64,000 bases of DNA from Tilletia caries (lineage: Eukaryota > Basidiomycota > Exobasidiomycetes > Tilletiales > Tilletiaceae): the NCBI GenBank assembly GCA_032718865.1, contig JALUTQ010000037.1, positions 124,001 through 188,000 on the forward strand, written 5' to 3'. Position 1 is the stretch's first letter, and each line of letters begins with the position of its first letter. Positions 1-12,374 of the stretch are shown piece by piece. A program made the translations under genes and the position numbers. Under the pieces are notes generated by a model. That model was not told the DNA's origin. It made no database searches and was given only the letters and a program-made list of their open reading frames with translations.

Positions 1-512
1 GATCTGTCCTTGAGCCAAAGTTTGGGTTTTCCTTACATAAGCACAGAGTGCAGAAATCTTGCATACGTAATCAGTTCATTTCGACACTCGACAGACGACA
101 ACCAACACCGCCAGCCTTTCTTCACGCTTCCATCGAAGCCCGACAAGCATCATGCGAATTGAACAATCCCCTTCGATTTCTTTTTAACCGCTCTCTGCTC
201 ACCAAGGTTCAAGTTAATGATGCTCACCGCTGTTTTTGCTCTTTTTCTTGCTTAACCTGATGGCTGATACCACTTACCCATACCAGTCTCTGCTTTGTTC
301 CCATTCTGAGTCCGGCCCAGCAGTCAGCACTCCCGAATTGTCATCCAAGGTGAGCCTCGTGTTTATACGCGCATCTGCATCAGGTGCTCCGGGTTAGGTC
401 CTTACTCACCCATTCGTTTTTCAGCTCTCTGCTCTTATGAATCCGGTCGACGTCGTCAAGATGAGTAGACTGACTTTCCTCACTCACCATGCCCCATCGG
501 ACAGCTCTCTCC
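1..512. other. No recognisable gene at window start
   Basis: No open frame in this stretch has a protein-like composition or a family resemblance that I can recognise. It lies directly upstream of the malate dehydrogenase fragment and may contain its lost 5' part, but no upstream MDH motif, such as the GxxGxxG nucleotide-binding loop, is visible. Confidence 0.4.
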
Positions 513-880
513 CTCGACAAAGCCGCTGCCAAGGTTGCTCCCAAAGCACACCACCTCGTCATCTCCAACCCCGTCAACTCCACCGTGCCCATCGTCGCCG
601 AGGTCTTCAAGTCTTTACGACCCCAAGCGGTGGGTTTTCCCCCCGACCCCCCTCTCCTTCTTCTAACGGCTCTGACGCTTCATGAGTTAAAATGGTGCTC
701 ATCACTGCATATCTTCGTACAGTCTGTTCTGTGTCACGGGTCACCACCTTTGACATCACACGCGCCTCCACCTTCCACTTCGACATTGCCAACGTCAAGC
801 CCGCCGAGGTCAATGTGTCCGTCGTCGGTGGCCACCTTCGGCGTCACCATTGTGCTTCTCCTCTCTCAAGTCGCCCAGGG
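513..880 (+). pseudogene. Malate dehydrogenase fragment (internal part only)
   Basis: Two exon-like blocks encode the middle of an NAD-dependent malate dehydrogenase. The first (about 513-632) carries the family signature LVISNPVNSTVPIVAEVFK, a substrate-pocket and subunit-interface segment. The second (about 722-880) carries VTTFDITRASTF, which corresponds to VTTLDVVRASTF, then the segment leading to VVGGH and GVTIVLLLSQ. An intron-like gap (gtgggt to tacag) separates them at a position plausible for a real MDH intron. The frame must change near AAGTCTTTACGACC and again between VVGGH and GVTI, so no single protein can be read. The N-terminal Rossmann nucleotide loop and the C-terminal third, including the catalytic histidine region, are absent. 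I infer a truncated genomic copy, not a working gene. Family identity is secure. Whether it is a decayed paralogue or a captured fragment is open. Confidence 0.8.
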
Positions 881-910
881 TTCCATACTCCAATAGTATG
901 TTCAACACTG

Positions 911-946
911 GACCTGACCTGACCTGACCTGACCTGACCTGATCTG
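911..946. repeat. ACCTG pentanucleotide microsatellite
   Basis: About seven tandem copies of the 5-mer ACCTG/CCTGA, the last one altered to GATCTGA. It lies just downstream of the MDH fragment. Confidence 0.9.
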
Positions 947-3900
947 ACTTTCTTTCTGCTGTGCTCTTGCCTCTTCTATATTCCCTTACCTTCGCATCAA
1001 GCTCTGTTGGCATTCCTTTGCCCATTCGTCTCCGGTCTCAGCCTTCACCCGTCTTCTACGTCCCTTCCGTCTGCTTCCCCGGCCGCTTATGTTTCCTATC
1101 CCCTAACCTCTCCTTCTGCATTAGCCTCACGCTTTTTTCTCCTCAGTCTTTTTAATCTTATCTTCATTGCGCTCGCAGCTATTCTCCGTCTTGTTTGTCA
1201 ATTGTCTCTCTCTGCGCGAAGCCATCATATGACATATCATTCTTTGCTTTCTGCTTCCTTGGTAGATACAGCCGTGCGGGATGATTACGTGTGTGAAGTT
1301 CCTCAATCCCTTTTTCACGCAAGTTTGATCAACATTCAAAATGTTACATGGACAATGATACAGATGCTCGTAGCTACGATCGCAAGTCGCAGCCGTGCTG
1401 GGCTGAGATTTGGTGACCTTTCTGATACAAAAGATTCGCGAAAAGGGGAGGGGGAGAGGACGCCCCCAGTCACGTCTTCGCACATCTCTACCAGGTCATA
1501 AGGGTCTGAGGTTCACATCGAGTCTGAGGGACACCCTGGCCTCTGGGCTTCAGCCGACAGCCAGGTCACTATGGTTTCAAGGCGTAAGTTGCTGCTACAT
1601 AACTTTGTTGACTAAGTCTGTATTTAAATCCCACTCCCAGCCCCCAGCGACCTGTTATTCAACAAGGCGAAAAAGTTAGGGGAACACTCTGGTAAGGTAT
1701 GCACCCAGGTCAGGAATGAATACTATTACAGAAAGATAGATGAGCGTGTGGTAGACTAGGGCGTGCAGTTTGAAGCTCGGAAACAGCGTCGTTGTCGAGT
1801 TCTGACTGAATACGTGCGTCGCGCGCAGGGGTACTAAGGAGCCGCCGAGTTTGCTCTTATCGATCTCGCTCAATTCTTCCTCAATCTCTCCCAAACCTTC
1901 ACACCCGTGATCAGGAAGACTGTATCTATCATTTCCATTGATTGTAAATAAAAAATGACATAGTCTCCCCCTGTCATCGGACATCATGGTCGTGGTCGGG
2001 CAGAGGAAGTGATCAGACCTGTCCGAGTCTACTAGGTAAGGAAGATTGCATTTCTCACAAATGAATGCTATCACAGAAAGATACATGGGAAGGTTCGAGA
2101 CCGATCATCGCTACGCGGAAGCTCAGGGTAGCTCCGCTACCCTTCGTCCGCTTCGCAATGAGTTGCAGACCGGAAGCAGCCAGAAACTCACAGAACTCTC
2201 CTCAGACCTCAATGGAGAGCATTCCAAATACAATGTGAGTGTCGTTAATTTAGCACCTGCATGGCTGTAGATTACTGACGGAGTGAGTCAGTGAGGCAGA
2301 GATTAGTATCAGACAGGCAGTCCGATGGACGGAAGCGCGCAATCGAGGAGGGATTGAAGGAATAGGAGGCGGGAAGGGGTTGGCCAAAGGGATGGGGAAT
2401 TTGCGACTCACAGACACTATCGATCTACACCTGACTGCAGCCCAAAAGGCAATGTGCTGAGCTACGGGAGAAGGAAAAAGGAGAGGAAGAGAGCGGAGAG
2501 GTCAAGGAAGGGGAAGATGAAAGTGTCCTGCATAAGCACAAAGAACATCACTAGAGGAGAGAGAGAGAGAGTGAGACCGAGAGTATGTGTCAACCAGGCA
2601 TCAGCAGAGTGATCAGTATAACAACAGAAGAGAGAGATGGAAATCGGATAGGCGGGGCTGCTGAGACGGAGCGAGGCTAGAAGAACAGTAAGCATCAGGT
2701 ACCAGCAAGGCGGGGAGCGGTCAGAAAACTGTACGGCGAAAGAGAGAAAGAAGCAATGAGGTCAATAATGAGACACTGCGGACGGAGAGGAAGTCGGTCA
2801 GCGGTGGGAGCGGGTGATAGAGATTGTCAGCTTGTATACTCTCGAGTTTCGACTGCTCTGCTTAGCGACCGGGGTTCGGAATCTGTGAGAGAGTGTGTAG
2901 ATGGAGGCGATAGGTCAGTTGATAGATGGCTGATGGCTCAATAGATGCGCCAAAGATAGTCTGGCTACCAACGCACCTTGGTTTGAACTGTGAGCAGGTT
3001 GATTAACTGTCTGCATGCAAGCATGGAAGAAGAAGGGCACGAGAACGTCAGTGGAGCAGACAAACAATTCTCACCTTGACGCATTTAATCGGGCTGTATG
3101 GGGTGGAAAACGGAGACGAGTGAGCGGGAGACGAGAATCCAGAAGGGGAGGAGAACGTCAGTGAGAAGGAGACATAGGCTGTAAATGAGAGAGGTTTGTG
3201 GAGTAATCAGTATAAGAGAGAAGCTTCGAAAGTCAGTCATCAAAGAAGGGATACCGGATGGGTGGATAAGTCAGTTAGTACATCGGCGCGCGCTGCTACG
3301 CTGCTGCCTCCTGTGAGTTATGGACTTATGGATGACGAGCGGAAAAAAAGCTGAAAAGGTTGGGGCGGAGAAGAAAGCTGAGAAAGAAAGTAGTCATTTA
3401 TGTAGGGACGCGAGATGGGTGTGACGGACCTGCAAGAGATGTGTTCCAGAATTATGTGATGCATAGGATCCTGTGAACTGTGATGCGTAGGATCCTGTGA
3501 TGTTTTGTTAGGATCCTAAGTATGATACGTAGGATCCCAACTCAGACACACAAAATTATGGCGACGGAAATCACGGCGTCGTCCGAAACCTGTAACCAAA
3601 GCTTGAACGACTCCGGCCGTAAAGAATCGCGCACTCGCTATATATAGAGGTCCATCATCCCTGATCCCGCAGACCTCGACGCTGCGACTGAAAGATCTTG
3701 ATTCGTTCAAGGCAGGTTGGGTAGAAATTTCAGTCCATGCTGTTCTGACAGTTTTCGAGCTCAATAAGAGACGAGCATGAATAAACGTTAATTTCCTTAC
3801 GGCCGGAAGGCGTCCTGGGCCCTATAAACCCCATCCGTTCTTCAGAGAATGGTCACGGACATTAGAGTGAGGTCACGTTACCGGACACAGCGGTCACCAG

Positions 3901-4154
3901 CTAGAAATACCCGATTTCTTTGAACCTAGGACAGTTATCCTGCGGGGCTCCTATAGGATGTACATGTATCGGCCGAAAGCCTTGAGCTAGTAGAGCGCAG
4001 CGCGTGAGCGCGTCTTCCTTCCTGCCAACCAGCGCGTCTTTCCTCCTGTACATCCATCTCTTCTCTTCTCTCCTTGCAACACACACACCCAAGTTCCCGA
4101 CTCCCCGACTGGTCTGCTTCATTCAAGTGACGGCTCCCCTCCCTCCCTCCGCCG
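947..4154. other. 3.2 kb without a recognisable gene
   Basis: Only short open frames without family resemblance are present. Two features stand out. An imperfect direct repeat of about 25 bp (core acagaaagata) occurs near 1715-1742 and 2061-2087, about 345 bp apart. The stretch 2460-2960 is strongly purine-biased on the plus strand. The last few hundred bases upstream of 4155 presumably hold the promoter of the recombinase gene. Confidence 0.5.
3464..3537. repeat. Cluster of TAGGATCC-containing short repeats
   Basis: Four copies of tAGGATCC lie within about 75 bp, two of them in the longer unit taggatcctgtga. This is irregular spacing rather than a strict tandem array. Function unknown. Confidence 0.7.
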
Positions 4155-7100
4155 TGATGGACGTGGATGCACCGTCCACCGCGCCCTCGGCGGATACGCA
4201 GCCTCCGGTTGTCCCGGTTGTCGCGTCTCCTCCGCTTGGCAGTCTCATCTCAGCGCCATCAACGGCAGTGGGTGGACGAGGTATCAAGAGGAGACGAGAT
4301 GGAGTCATATATACCGACAGTAGAAAGCGATTGGCGGTTTTCTGGTGTTTTTGGACAGGAGAAGGGAGGAACTGTGGCCTCCAGGGCGAAGCAGCTTGGC
4401 GTAGGTGTGCCTACACTGTACTCCTGGAAGCAGACGCACGATCAAGGCATCAAGTGAGTTTGGATCACAGCTTGATTCAGTCCCTGGGCACACAGTCTGA
4501 TACAGCGTCTTTTTCTCACACTCGATGCAGCCTTGGATGCACTCCAGCTCCTGACTCAGCTCTGGCTGAAGAGCTTACATCAAATCGATCACGTTCTTCT
4601 GCCTCTAATCTCGCGATATTTTTGAAGCCACAGGATGCAAACTCTCTCGCCCGGGAACCAGGAGGTAGTCGTAACGTCAGCGGTGTCCGAAGCAATACAC
4701 AGGTCGAGCAAGAGAGACAATCCTCGACGGCGTTCGAACGAGCGGACGGACTTGGTCCACAGGTGGAGAGCGAGGAGACATTCGGGGCGGCTGGTCCTGG
4801 TGTGTTGCCGCCCGAGCTAGTTGAGCAGCTGCGGATTAGTGGTGCACTGGCTACCGATGCGGAGATTGCGGGGGCGATGGCGATCCAGCTGGACGCCGAC
4901 ACAAGACCGGGGGCGCAAACGTTCGTGAACGAGACGATCGATCTTGCGCTCCACCTCAAGCAGAGTACTCTCGCTCCTGGAACCAAAGCAAACTGGGACC
5001 GGTGTAAGAGCAGCTTTCTCGTAAGTCGATGTGTTGAGCGAGTCCAGTCCCCTTGGCTTGACACTGGCATCTCAGACTACTGACTTCTTTGTTCAACTCA
5101 CTTCTACCCCGGCATCTCTCTCTCTCTCTCTCTCAGACGTTTTGGCGCTGTCTCAACCGCATTCGCTCGCAGCAACCAGCGCTTGGAGCGTCGTTTGCAG
5201 CCGAGGTCCCTTCTCCGCTATCGATGCAAGCACCAGCAAGAGTGATCTCGAGCCCGAGCGCAAGCGCAGCACCAGCAGCCAACGAAAATGCTCCAGCCAC
5301 AGCGAACGCCCACGCCTGTGATGCGATGGAGGTGCACACCGAAGAGAGCAGCGCGGAGAGTGAGGCGCGGGAGCAGAGCAACGTCGACAAGGTTCTGGTG
5401 TCTGAGCAAAAGCTCGTCGCATACTTGAAGTGAGTGCTGGTTGTTGTCTGTTGTGCGAGCGAGCTGGTATGGTGAGGGCAGATGCATCCTGCTGTCAATA
5501 TATCACATTGTTGTGTTGTGCTCGAGTGGCTGACTTGGTATTGTGTCTTTGGGCTTGCATCGTCACCACAGCTGCTTTGTGTTGCACCGAAACCCACAGA
5601 TCGGCGACGAGGGCCTGGAGACCCATGTCAAAGCTATCGTCAACCTTTGGGAGACGCAGGTCCTGAAGGGCGCCAACACCTTTCCTCACCCGCGCAATGG
5701 CGCCCTGCTGAAAGCCTTCAGGAAAGCAGTCCGGCGACACAAGGTTCAGCACTCAGAACTGCTCGGAGAGGACACTTGGAAGCACTCGCTCAACGACGGG
5801 TACACGGAGGATCAGCATCTCGAGATCAGTCAATGGTACCTCAGGCAAATGTCCCAGCAGCCCAGCACCTCCCAGCAGCACAGCACCATCGCCTACCCCG
5901 CCTCAGCTTCCGACGCCTGCGACACCTCCACTTGGAGAGCTCGATTCGACTTCCTGATGCAGCATGCCATCATGGGAAGGTCGGAAGACTTACGGAAGGC
6001 CAAGCTATCGCGACTCTACACGCGCACAGTGAGTCATTTCCCTCTTCCCTCGTCCTCCCCTTCTCCTCCCCCCTTGATGTCATCGGATAGATGATAGATC
6101 AGGGGTGGACAACGACATGTGGGTATTGGCCCACGGCAGTCGGGGGAGCGTCAGCTGAAACCAGGGCAAAGATGGTGCGGGGTCGCGGGGTGCACCTGTA
6201 GTCTGCACTGTGTGTGTCTGACGGTGACTACTGTGTGCGCCTCGGTTTGGTTGTACTGGGATATGGGTCTGGCGTGGCATTGGTGTTGTCAGGTGTCGCC
6301 ATTGCTCTGAATGCTTGATGATTGATCGATGATCTGACTTGGTTTTGTTTTGCCTTCCTCGTTCGTCCATCATAGTTGCCTCAATCACAGCCTCAAGCAT
6401 GTCCAGCGTTTGTGGTGACCATTCCCCGCAGCAAAGTCAACACAGAAGGTCGGAAAGAGGTCGGTATTGCGGCTCGGCATAAGAACGTAGAGGCCTGCCC
6501 GGTGGGAGCGCTTGCTCTCTTCTTCTATGAGCGCTGGCACACGCGAAAGGAGCCGTTTCCCAACTTCTCCAGTCGTGCTTCCTGGTACCACCTCATGCTG
6601 TTGACGGACTGCGAGGACGACGCGGTCGAGGGCAGCGGCGTTACATGGGATGATCAAGCTCAGGTACTCAAGAAGGCATTCAGCGACCTCGGCATTGCGA
6701 CTTCGAATGTCACGCACGCGATGCGAGGAGGAGGAGCCAGAATGGCATTCGAGCGTGGTTGCTCGGAAGACAGCATCCGGAAGCATGGGCGTTGGACTGC
6801 TGGAGGTGATCAGCTGATAGAGCAATATTTGACAGGTGTGGCGCTTCAGCCTGTGCGAGCGTTGGCGGGCTTCAGCGCAGGAGGAGGCGACTATTGGCTG
6901 CCGCGCACATTGGTGGAACCACCACTGGCGCTTCAGCAGCAGCTCTGGCCAGAGATCGAGGAGGCGGAGACGACCATCAAGGAGCGACATCGGACGGGCG
7001 GAGAGACCGACCAGGCCGCGCTGAACTTCCTGGCCTTGTTGAAGTGGCTACGGACCGTAATGTTACAAGACGCAGCGTGCCTCAGACATCAATACGAAGG

Positions 7101-8231
7101 CCTCCCTATTTGGTCGATGCCACCTTTCGACACTACCGCATTCGGGACCTTCGCCTCCGCTCTCACAGCAGCTATGTCCGCAGCAGTCAGCCCTATTGAG
7201 GTCACCATCACACAACCTGTCCCTGCGGTGGGTCATGCACTGGCTGAGCTTCGCGTCAAGCAGGAGGAGACCTCGGCGATGGTCAAGGCGGCGGTCACCG
7301 AGGCGCGCATCGAGCGCGAAGAATCACGGGCCTTCCTTTCGGATATGTTCCGTCTCGTTGTGTCGGCGCTTCAGCAGAACAACAACAGTGCAGAGCAGCA
7401 GCGCAGCAACACTCGTCGGGCACTTGCTACGAGTGCTCGCGCGCTTCTCGAAGCTGAGGAGGTAATTGGATCATTGATGTGGTTTGTTCTCTCTCCTGAT
7501 GTTCGATGCTCTGACATTACATGCCTCCTTTCTTTGGTCTTCAGTTCGTTGGTAGCTCCGGTCCTTCCTCCGATGCTGATGCAGCACTTTTTCGACTACA
7601 GCAGCACTTGGACACTGGACAGCCGCCTACAGCGCCCTTCACTCTTGTCAGCAGCTCCGTTCCAACCGTTCCTATCATCAACGATGTCAGTGCTCGGTCG
7701 GTAGCAGCCTTCTCAAACGCGTCTGTCCCTCAAGCCCCCGGTCCTCCTGCTTCTCCCGCTCTCCTACCCTCCTCTCAATCTCCCTCTCGAACCCCTGCTC
7801 CCCCCTCTGCTGCTTCGACACCCCTCTCCTTGCTGCAGCTGGCGAAGCGCGTTGGATCGGTGCGTCAGCTTGTGCAGGTATGGCATGTAGGGGATGGGCT
7901 GATCAGGTCTCTGAAAGACCGATTGGAGGGGAAAGATGCTGGCCTGGATGCGGGAGCGGTAGCTGCGCGCAAGCTTCTCAGTCGCTGGCGCAGGGTGATC
8001 GAGTTGGTCGAGGATCTGAGCAGCGGTACGGACCGGGACAAGGTCGCTGTTGAGGTGGATCGAAAGCTCAAGTCCTTGGGGAAGATGGGACTGCGAGCTC
8101 TTTCGGACAACGTTCTCGCCAAGAAGGACGTACGCGCTACATTCGTAGCCGACATCAAGCTCGACCTCGAGCTTGACTCTCCCCGCTCTGCGCTTTCAGC
8201 AACTGTTTCAGCAACTGCTACGATACCATGA
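4155..8231 (+). CDS. Crypton-type tyrosine recombinase (HTH, YR core, GCR1_C-like tail)
   Basis: An intron-rich gene for a DNA strand-exchange protein of the fungal Crypton/Ndc10-like group. Exons read by eye: 4155-4453, 4531-5020, 5137-5429, 5572-6028, 6376-7461 and 7545-8231. Exon 1 encodes a helix-turn-helix (AKQLGVGVPTLYSWK). Exon 2 ends in a core-binding-like segment (APGTKANWDRCKSSF). The catalytic core shows the first arginine in MGRSEDLRKAKL (about 5980), HAMRGGGARMAF (HxxR), the following HGRW, and the nucleophile candidate in IEQYL, so the R-HxxR-Y set is complete. The last exon has a GCR1_C-like region (SVRQLVQVWHVG to SRWRRVIELV). In exon 1 the HTH lies in a different frame from the start. 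A 41-bp intron (4280-4320) would join them, otherwise there is a frameshift. Cryptons lack TIRs and make no long TSD, so ends cannot be fixed. A domesticated single-copy gene is the alternative. Confidence 0.75.
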
Positions 8232-10205
8232 GAAGGTGAGTAGTATTCCTAATTTCCTATTCATTATTGCTGCTGGGATCTGCGCTATACTGACTACTGT
8301 ACTGACGCCAACTCCTTTCGAAGCGTCCAGAAAATCGTCCCCTCTCTCCCTCTCTCATTATGCATCCACTCAGACAGCTGAGTTATCTATCCAGGTCCCA
8401 TCTCCCAGACGTAGTCGATACCCCAGGTGGTCGAGGCGATACGACACGTTCGCAGACCTGCGCCATCCAAGTCTGCCAAATCCATCATCCGGCCTTGTTT
8501 TTTTCTCGCCTCGCAAGCTCTTCTCCTTCGCCCGTCGTCACCGCTTTGATTTGGTCCGCTCGCACTTTTTCGTCCTCTCGCACTTGCGTCTCCCGAGTCT
8601 CCGACTGTTTCATGTAATCTGGCCTTCGTACTCATTCCCGCATTTCCATCGCTTTTTGTCTTGACTCTTCCCGTGGCTGTGTGTTCGTTTAGGCCTGCAC
8701 CGACCTTTGGGCTGTCCCTCCTTACGCGCACTGTCGCTGATTGCCAGAAGATGTGTTGGGCAACTTTGTGCAGAGTCTTTCCTTTCTTGCGTCGCGCGGG
8801 GTGATTGACTTGAAGAACAATTATTGGGATTGTATTGCATCGAAGTCTAAGACGAAAGTGCCTGTATAGTGAATAGGATATCGGTGGAGGAAACAGTAGC
8901 TTCATGAGTGAAGGAAAAGCATATCAGCTGAGGTCTCTTTAAAGGTTTTGGGATTATGGCATTACTCACTTCGAATCTTCGATTATTCATCCCCCGTATA
9001 TTTCTGAATCCTAACTCGTTCTGAAGCCTCCAGTGTCGATTGATGAATAGCTGCGCAAAGAAAGACGAGAGAAGTGTCAGTTATCGACTATCAGTTATCG
9101 ACTATCGTGAGACTACCTCGCCTCGACATCCCATTTCCAAACTGACATACGTTCCCCCTATTTTCGCCATGTTGTCCGCGGCAGAGGATGCGCTGCGCCA
9201 CTGGCAACATCCCCTGCCGACGAGACTCTCCTATCCCCTTTTTCTCCTCAAGCACCGCAAACCGGAATTGAATGATTAGCAGAAAATCTGAATGGGAAAG
9301 AATCCAACAAGCAAGAAGAAAAGAAGTAAGAACGCGTATCAGCACATTGCGCGTAAACTCGTTGATGTCTCTGATGGATGCGGCTCACCCTCCTCCAGAA
9401 AATCCAACTTCATTGCCGACACAACACTGAGAAAGAGAGAAGGCGTCAGCATAAGTAATTTGCCCTTGGAAGCGACGCGCATGAATGGGAAATAGGGGAC
9501 TCACTGTCCGAACTCCGAGGAGCGGCAACAAACAGCGGCCGGCGACGGCAGACGCGCAACAGCGCGCGCGGAGCAGAGTCGAGGGCGCAAGACGGGAGCT
9601 GCGAGCAGCGATGTAGACTGTGAGTGCTGAGAAGATGGGAGCGAAGCGAAGAAGAAATAGGGAGAAACGATCAGCAAGTGCGAGGGGCGGAGGAGAGAGC
9701 AATATGAGAAGGAAATCAACAGCGTCAGTACAAGTGTCTGATTACTTATACTCAGTGCTCGGTAGTGGTGTTCTGTGAAGTACTTACTCTGTCCGTTGGG
9801 TTGGGTTCGGGCTGGTTGCTCAAAGGAGGATGCTTGTGGAGTTGGTGACCGTTCTGCGACAACTTGTGTCCGCTTCGTGACCCCATCGGAGAAATTCTGT
9901 GACCGTGCGTGTCCGCGGAGAAACACCCCCAAAACTCTAAAGAGTTCGGGGAATCGGGCTTGCGCCATTTGTCTGGGCCGCCTAATCACACGTGCCTCTC
10001 ATCTCAAATCAGATTCATTCTCGGCCGAAAAACAGCATTTTACGTAACGCTCGGAGGATTCACCACCACTGGCTGTGAGACACAGCCTGAGCTACTGAGG
10101 CCAACACGAGTAACGTCTCGCGGTCACCTCCATTTTGGATCCCTATTCCCTCACGCTCTCTAACCCACACACCTTCCCTTCTCACCTTCCTACTTCTCTT
10201 TTGCC
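8232..10205. other. About 2 kb intergenic, no gene recognised
   Basis: Pyrimidine-rich stretches (8340-8660) and short open frames on both strands resemble no family. An open frame of 172 codons on the minus strand (8387-8905) is low in complexity and rich in Arg, Lys and Ser. I do not call it. The last part contains the syntaxin promoter. No TATA box is obvious there. Confidence 0.5.
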
Positions 10206-11760
10206 ATGTCTCGCGATAGATTGGCCGCGATGCGGGTGAGTTTACTGCTCTGGAAAGGGCACCCAGGACCGATGCCATGGTGGACGAGGATGGTCAGGGG
10301 TTCGCTATCGTCCACTTTGGCATCCTCTGTGTCTCCTTCCGACAGCCAAACTGACTCCTTTCCGCTTCTCTCATACTCAGACTCAACAACAGCAGCAGCC
10401 GTACCCTCCCCAGCAGCAGGGTGGATACGAACAACAGGGCGGATATCAACAGCAGGGCGGATACGGTGGTTATGCGTCTGTCGGAGACGGCGGGTACGGC
10501 GGATATCCTGCAGCCGCTCCTGCTGGGCCCGAGTCCTACGAGATGCAGCAGCCCACGTATGCAACTGGCGGTGACGCCGATGACATGCGCTCTTTCTTCA
10601 ACGACGTCCTCGCAGTCCAAGATGCCATCAAGGAGATCGAGGGCTCCATCGGTACGTTGGGCGACCTTCACTCTCGCGCTCTGAACAACATCGACGAGAC
10701 ATCCTCCCAGCGCGCCCACGCCGAGCTCGAGTCTCTCGCTGCCCAGACGAATGCGAACATCAAGGGCGTTAAATCCACTCTCCAGCGTCTCGCCCAGCAG
10801 GCTCACCGCACCCAAAACACCGCTCCACAGGACTACAACACCCGCATGACCCAGCTCAATGCGGCCAAGAACCGCTTCAAGGGCGTCATTCAGTCCTACC
10901 AGGCCATGGAACAGTCGTACCGTCAAAAGTACAGAGCCCGCGCTGAGCGCCAGTACAAGACGATCAAGCCTGAGGCCACCGATGCTGAGGTCCAAGCCGC
11001 CGTCGGCGACATGGAGTCCGGCGGTCAGCAGCAAATCTTCGCCAACGCGCTCATGAACTCGAACCGACACGGCGAGGCACGCGGTGCTCTCCGAGAGGTA
11101 CAGGAGCGCCAAGAGGACCTCCGCCAGATCATGCGCACCATGGGAGAATTGGCCGAGCTCTTCAACCAAGTCGACTTCTTGCTTGTCCAACAGGACGAAC
11201 AGGTCACTCAGATCAACCAGAGGGCCGAGGTCGTCAAGACGGACATGGAAGCTGGGTGAGTTTCGTCCTTCTTTCTTCCAAGCAGAAACATCACTCATCC
11301 CCATTTCTTCCGGTGCTCATCTTTTAACAGCCTGGTCGAGACCAACAAGGCGAAAGTCTCCGCGGCGAAAGCGCGCAAGAACAGGAAGCGATGTGCCATC
11401 CTCATAGGTCAGTCTCATCAGTGGGGTTCCCTCGGACACATAGTTCGCCCTTGCCTGACTTGCTTTGATTACTCTTGTGCATGTAGTCATCCTCCTCGTT
11501 GTCGCTGCTGCGGTCGCCGCTGCCGTGATTTGCACTCAGCCCGGGAATTGTGGGCGAGCCAAGAAGGACCCTGCTGCTGCGAGGTATGTAGACTTCATGC
11601 TTTCCTGTCCGCCAATAAGCCTGTGCCCAGACTTCTTGCTAACGCGTCGTTCCCAACTCATTGCAGACGCTCGCTCATCGAGTTCTCCGACACATGGTCA
11701 CGGTCGAGCATGGAGCGCGCTTTCACTGGCATGGACCTCCTCATCGAGCCAGTCGATTGA
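10206..11760 (+). CDS. Plasma-membrane syntaxin (Qa-SNARE, Sso1/2-like)
   Basis: Encodes a Qa-SNARE that pairs with SNAP-25-like and synaptobrevin proteins to fuse secretory vesicles with the plasma membrane. Exons: 10206-10235, 10380-11256, 11331-11406, about 11488-11583 and about 11668-11760. The protein opens with a Gln/Gly/Tyr-rich tail (about residues 11-60), then the Habc bundle (from MRSFFNDVLAVQDAIKEIE), the linker, and a SNARE motif from about REVQERQEDLRQIMRTMGEL through LFNQVDFLLVQQDEQ to the basic KARKNRKRC. The membrane anchor ILLVVAAAVAAAVIC follows. The start was chosen because it gives a short in-frame first exon and matches fungal homologues in layout. Oddity: after the anchor, splicing of the last intron adds about 45 residues, whereas syntaxins normally end just after the membrane. 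If that intron is retained the tail differs but is still long. Confidence 0.9.
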
Positions 11761-12374
11761 AAAGCACCATGCCCACATCCTTCGGCCCGACAAACTATCT
11801 TACTCCAATCCGGCCCACCGCTTACGACGCTGTCCTTTCAATCCTTCATTTCTCTGCTGGTGGTCGAAACTTTCGTTCTGTCCGTTCATCTTCTTTCTAG
11901 GTGATCTTATATCCACGCCTTCTGTTCTCTCCATCTCTATCTGGTCTGTCTGTGTTGTTCCCCTTGCTTCAGCAGGAAGAAATATGGTGCCCCGGCACAT
12001 GAACAATTGACAGAGCTTCTCCATGGACAGTCTGGGCGATGAGTGCGGGCGAGGTGTGCGCGAGAAGGGCCACAGGGCTGAGTCGCTTTCCATTCCTTCG
12101 CCGCGATCGACAACGCACTTGTGCAAGGTGCTGGCTAAGATGTCTCCGTACCGAGTGAAGGGTTTGTGCTCGTCCAGAGTCCAGTCATCCGCGTCGGGAA
12201 TGAGCGATTTTGCTTAAAGAAGCATCCATAGTCAGCTCAGGGGCGGCGATCTTTCTGGTGCAGACTGAGAGGCAAAGTGTAGGTTGAAGCAAAGTGAGGA
12301 TTGCGTGGGGACGTAAAAGTACATGACCGAGTTACATGGGGGCGTAGAAAAGAGGGGGGTGCGAGGGAGCGCGT
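11761..12374. other. Intergenic between convergent syntaxin and H4 genes
   Basis: Holds the 3' ends of the convergent syntaxin and histone H4 transcripts. No further gene recognised. Confidence 0.6.

Noticed and set aside
1676..2086. 136-codon minus-strand frame with two similar IYLSVIxFI segments
   Set aside because: The similarity comes from the imperfect direct repeat in the DNA. No start context, introns or family resemblance.
8387..8905. 172-codon minus-strand frame downstream of the recombinase
   Set aside because: Low-complexity basic composition, no motif, polypurine strand bias explains the openness.
10294..11304. 336-codon minus-strand frame
   Set aside because: Exact antisense of the syntaxin exon. 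The Leu/Val/Gly-rich composition is the usual mirror of a coding strand.
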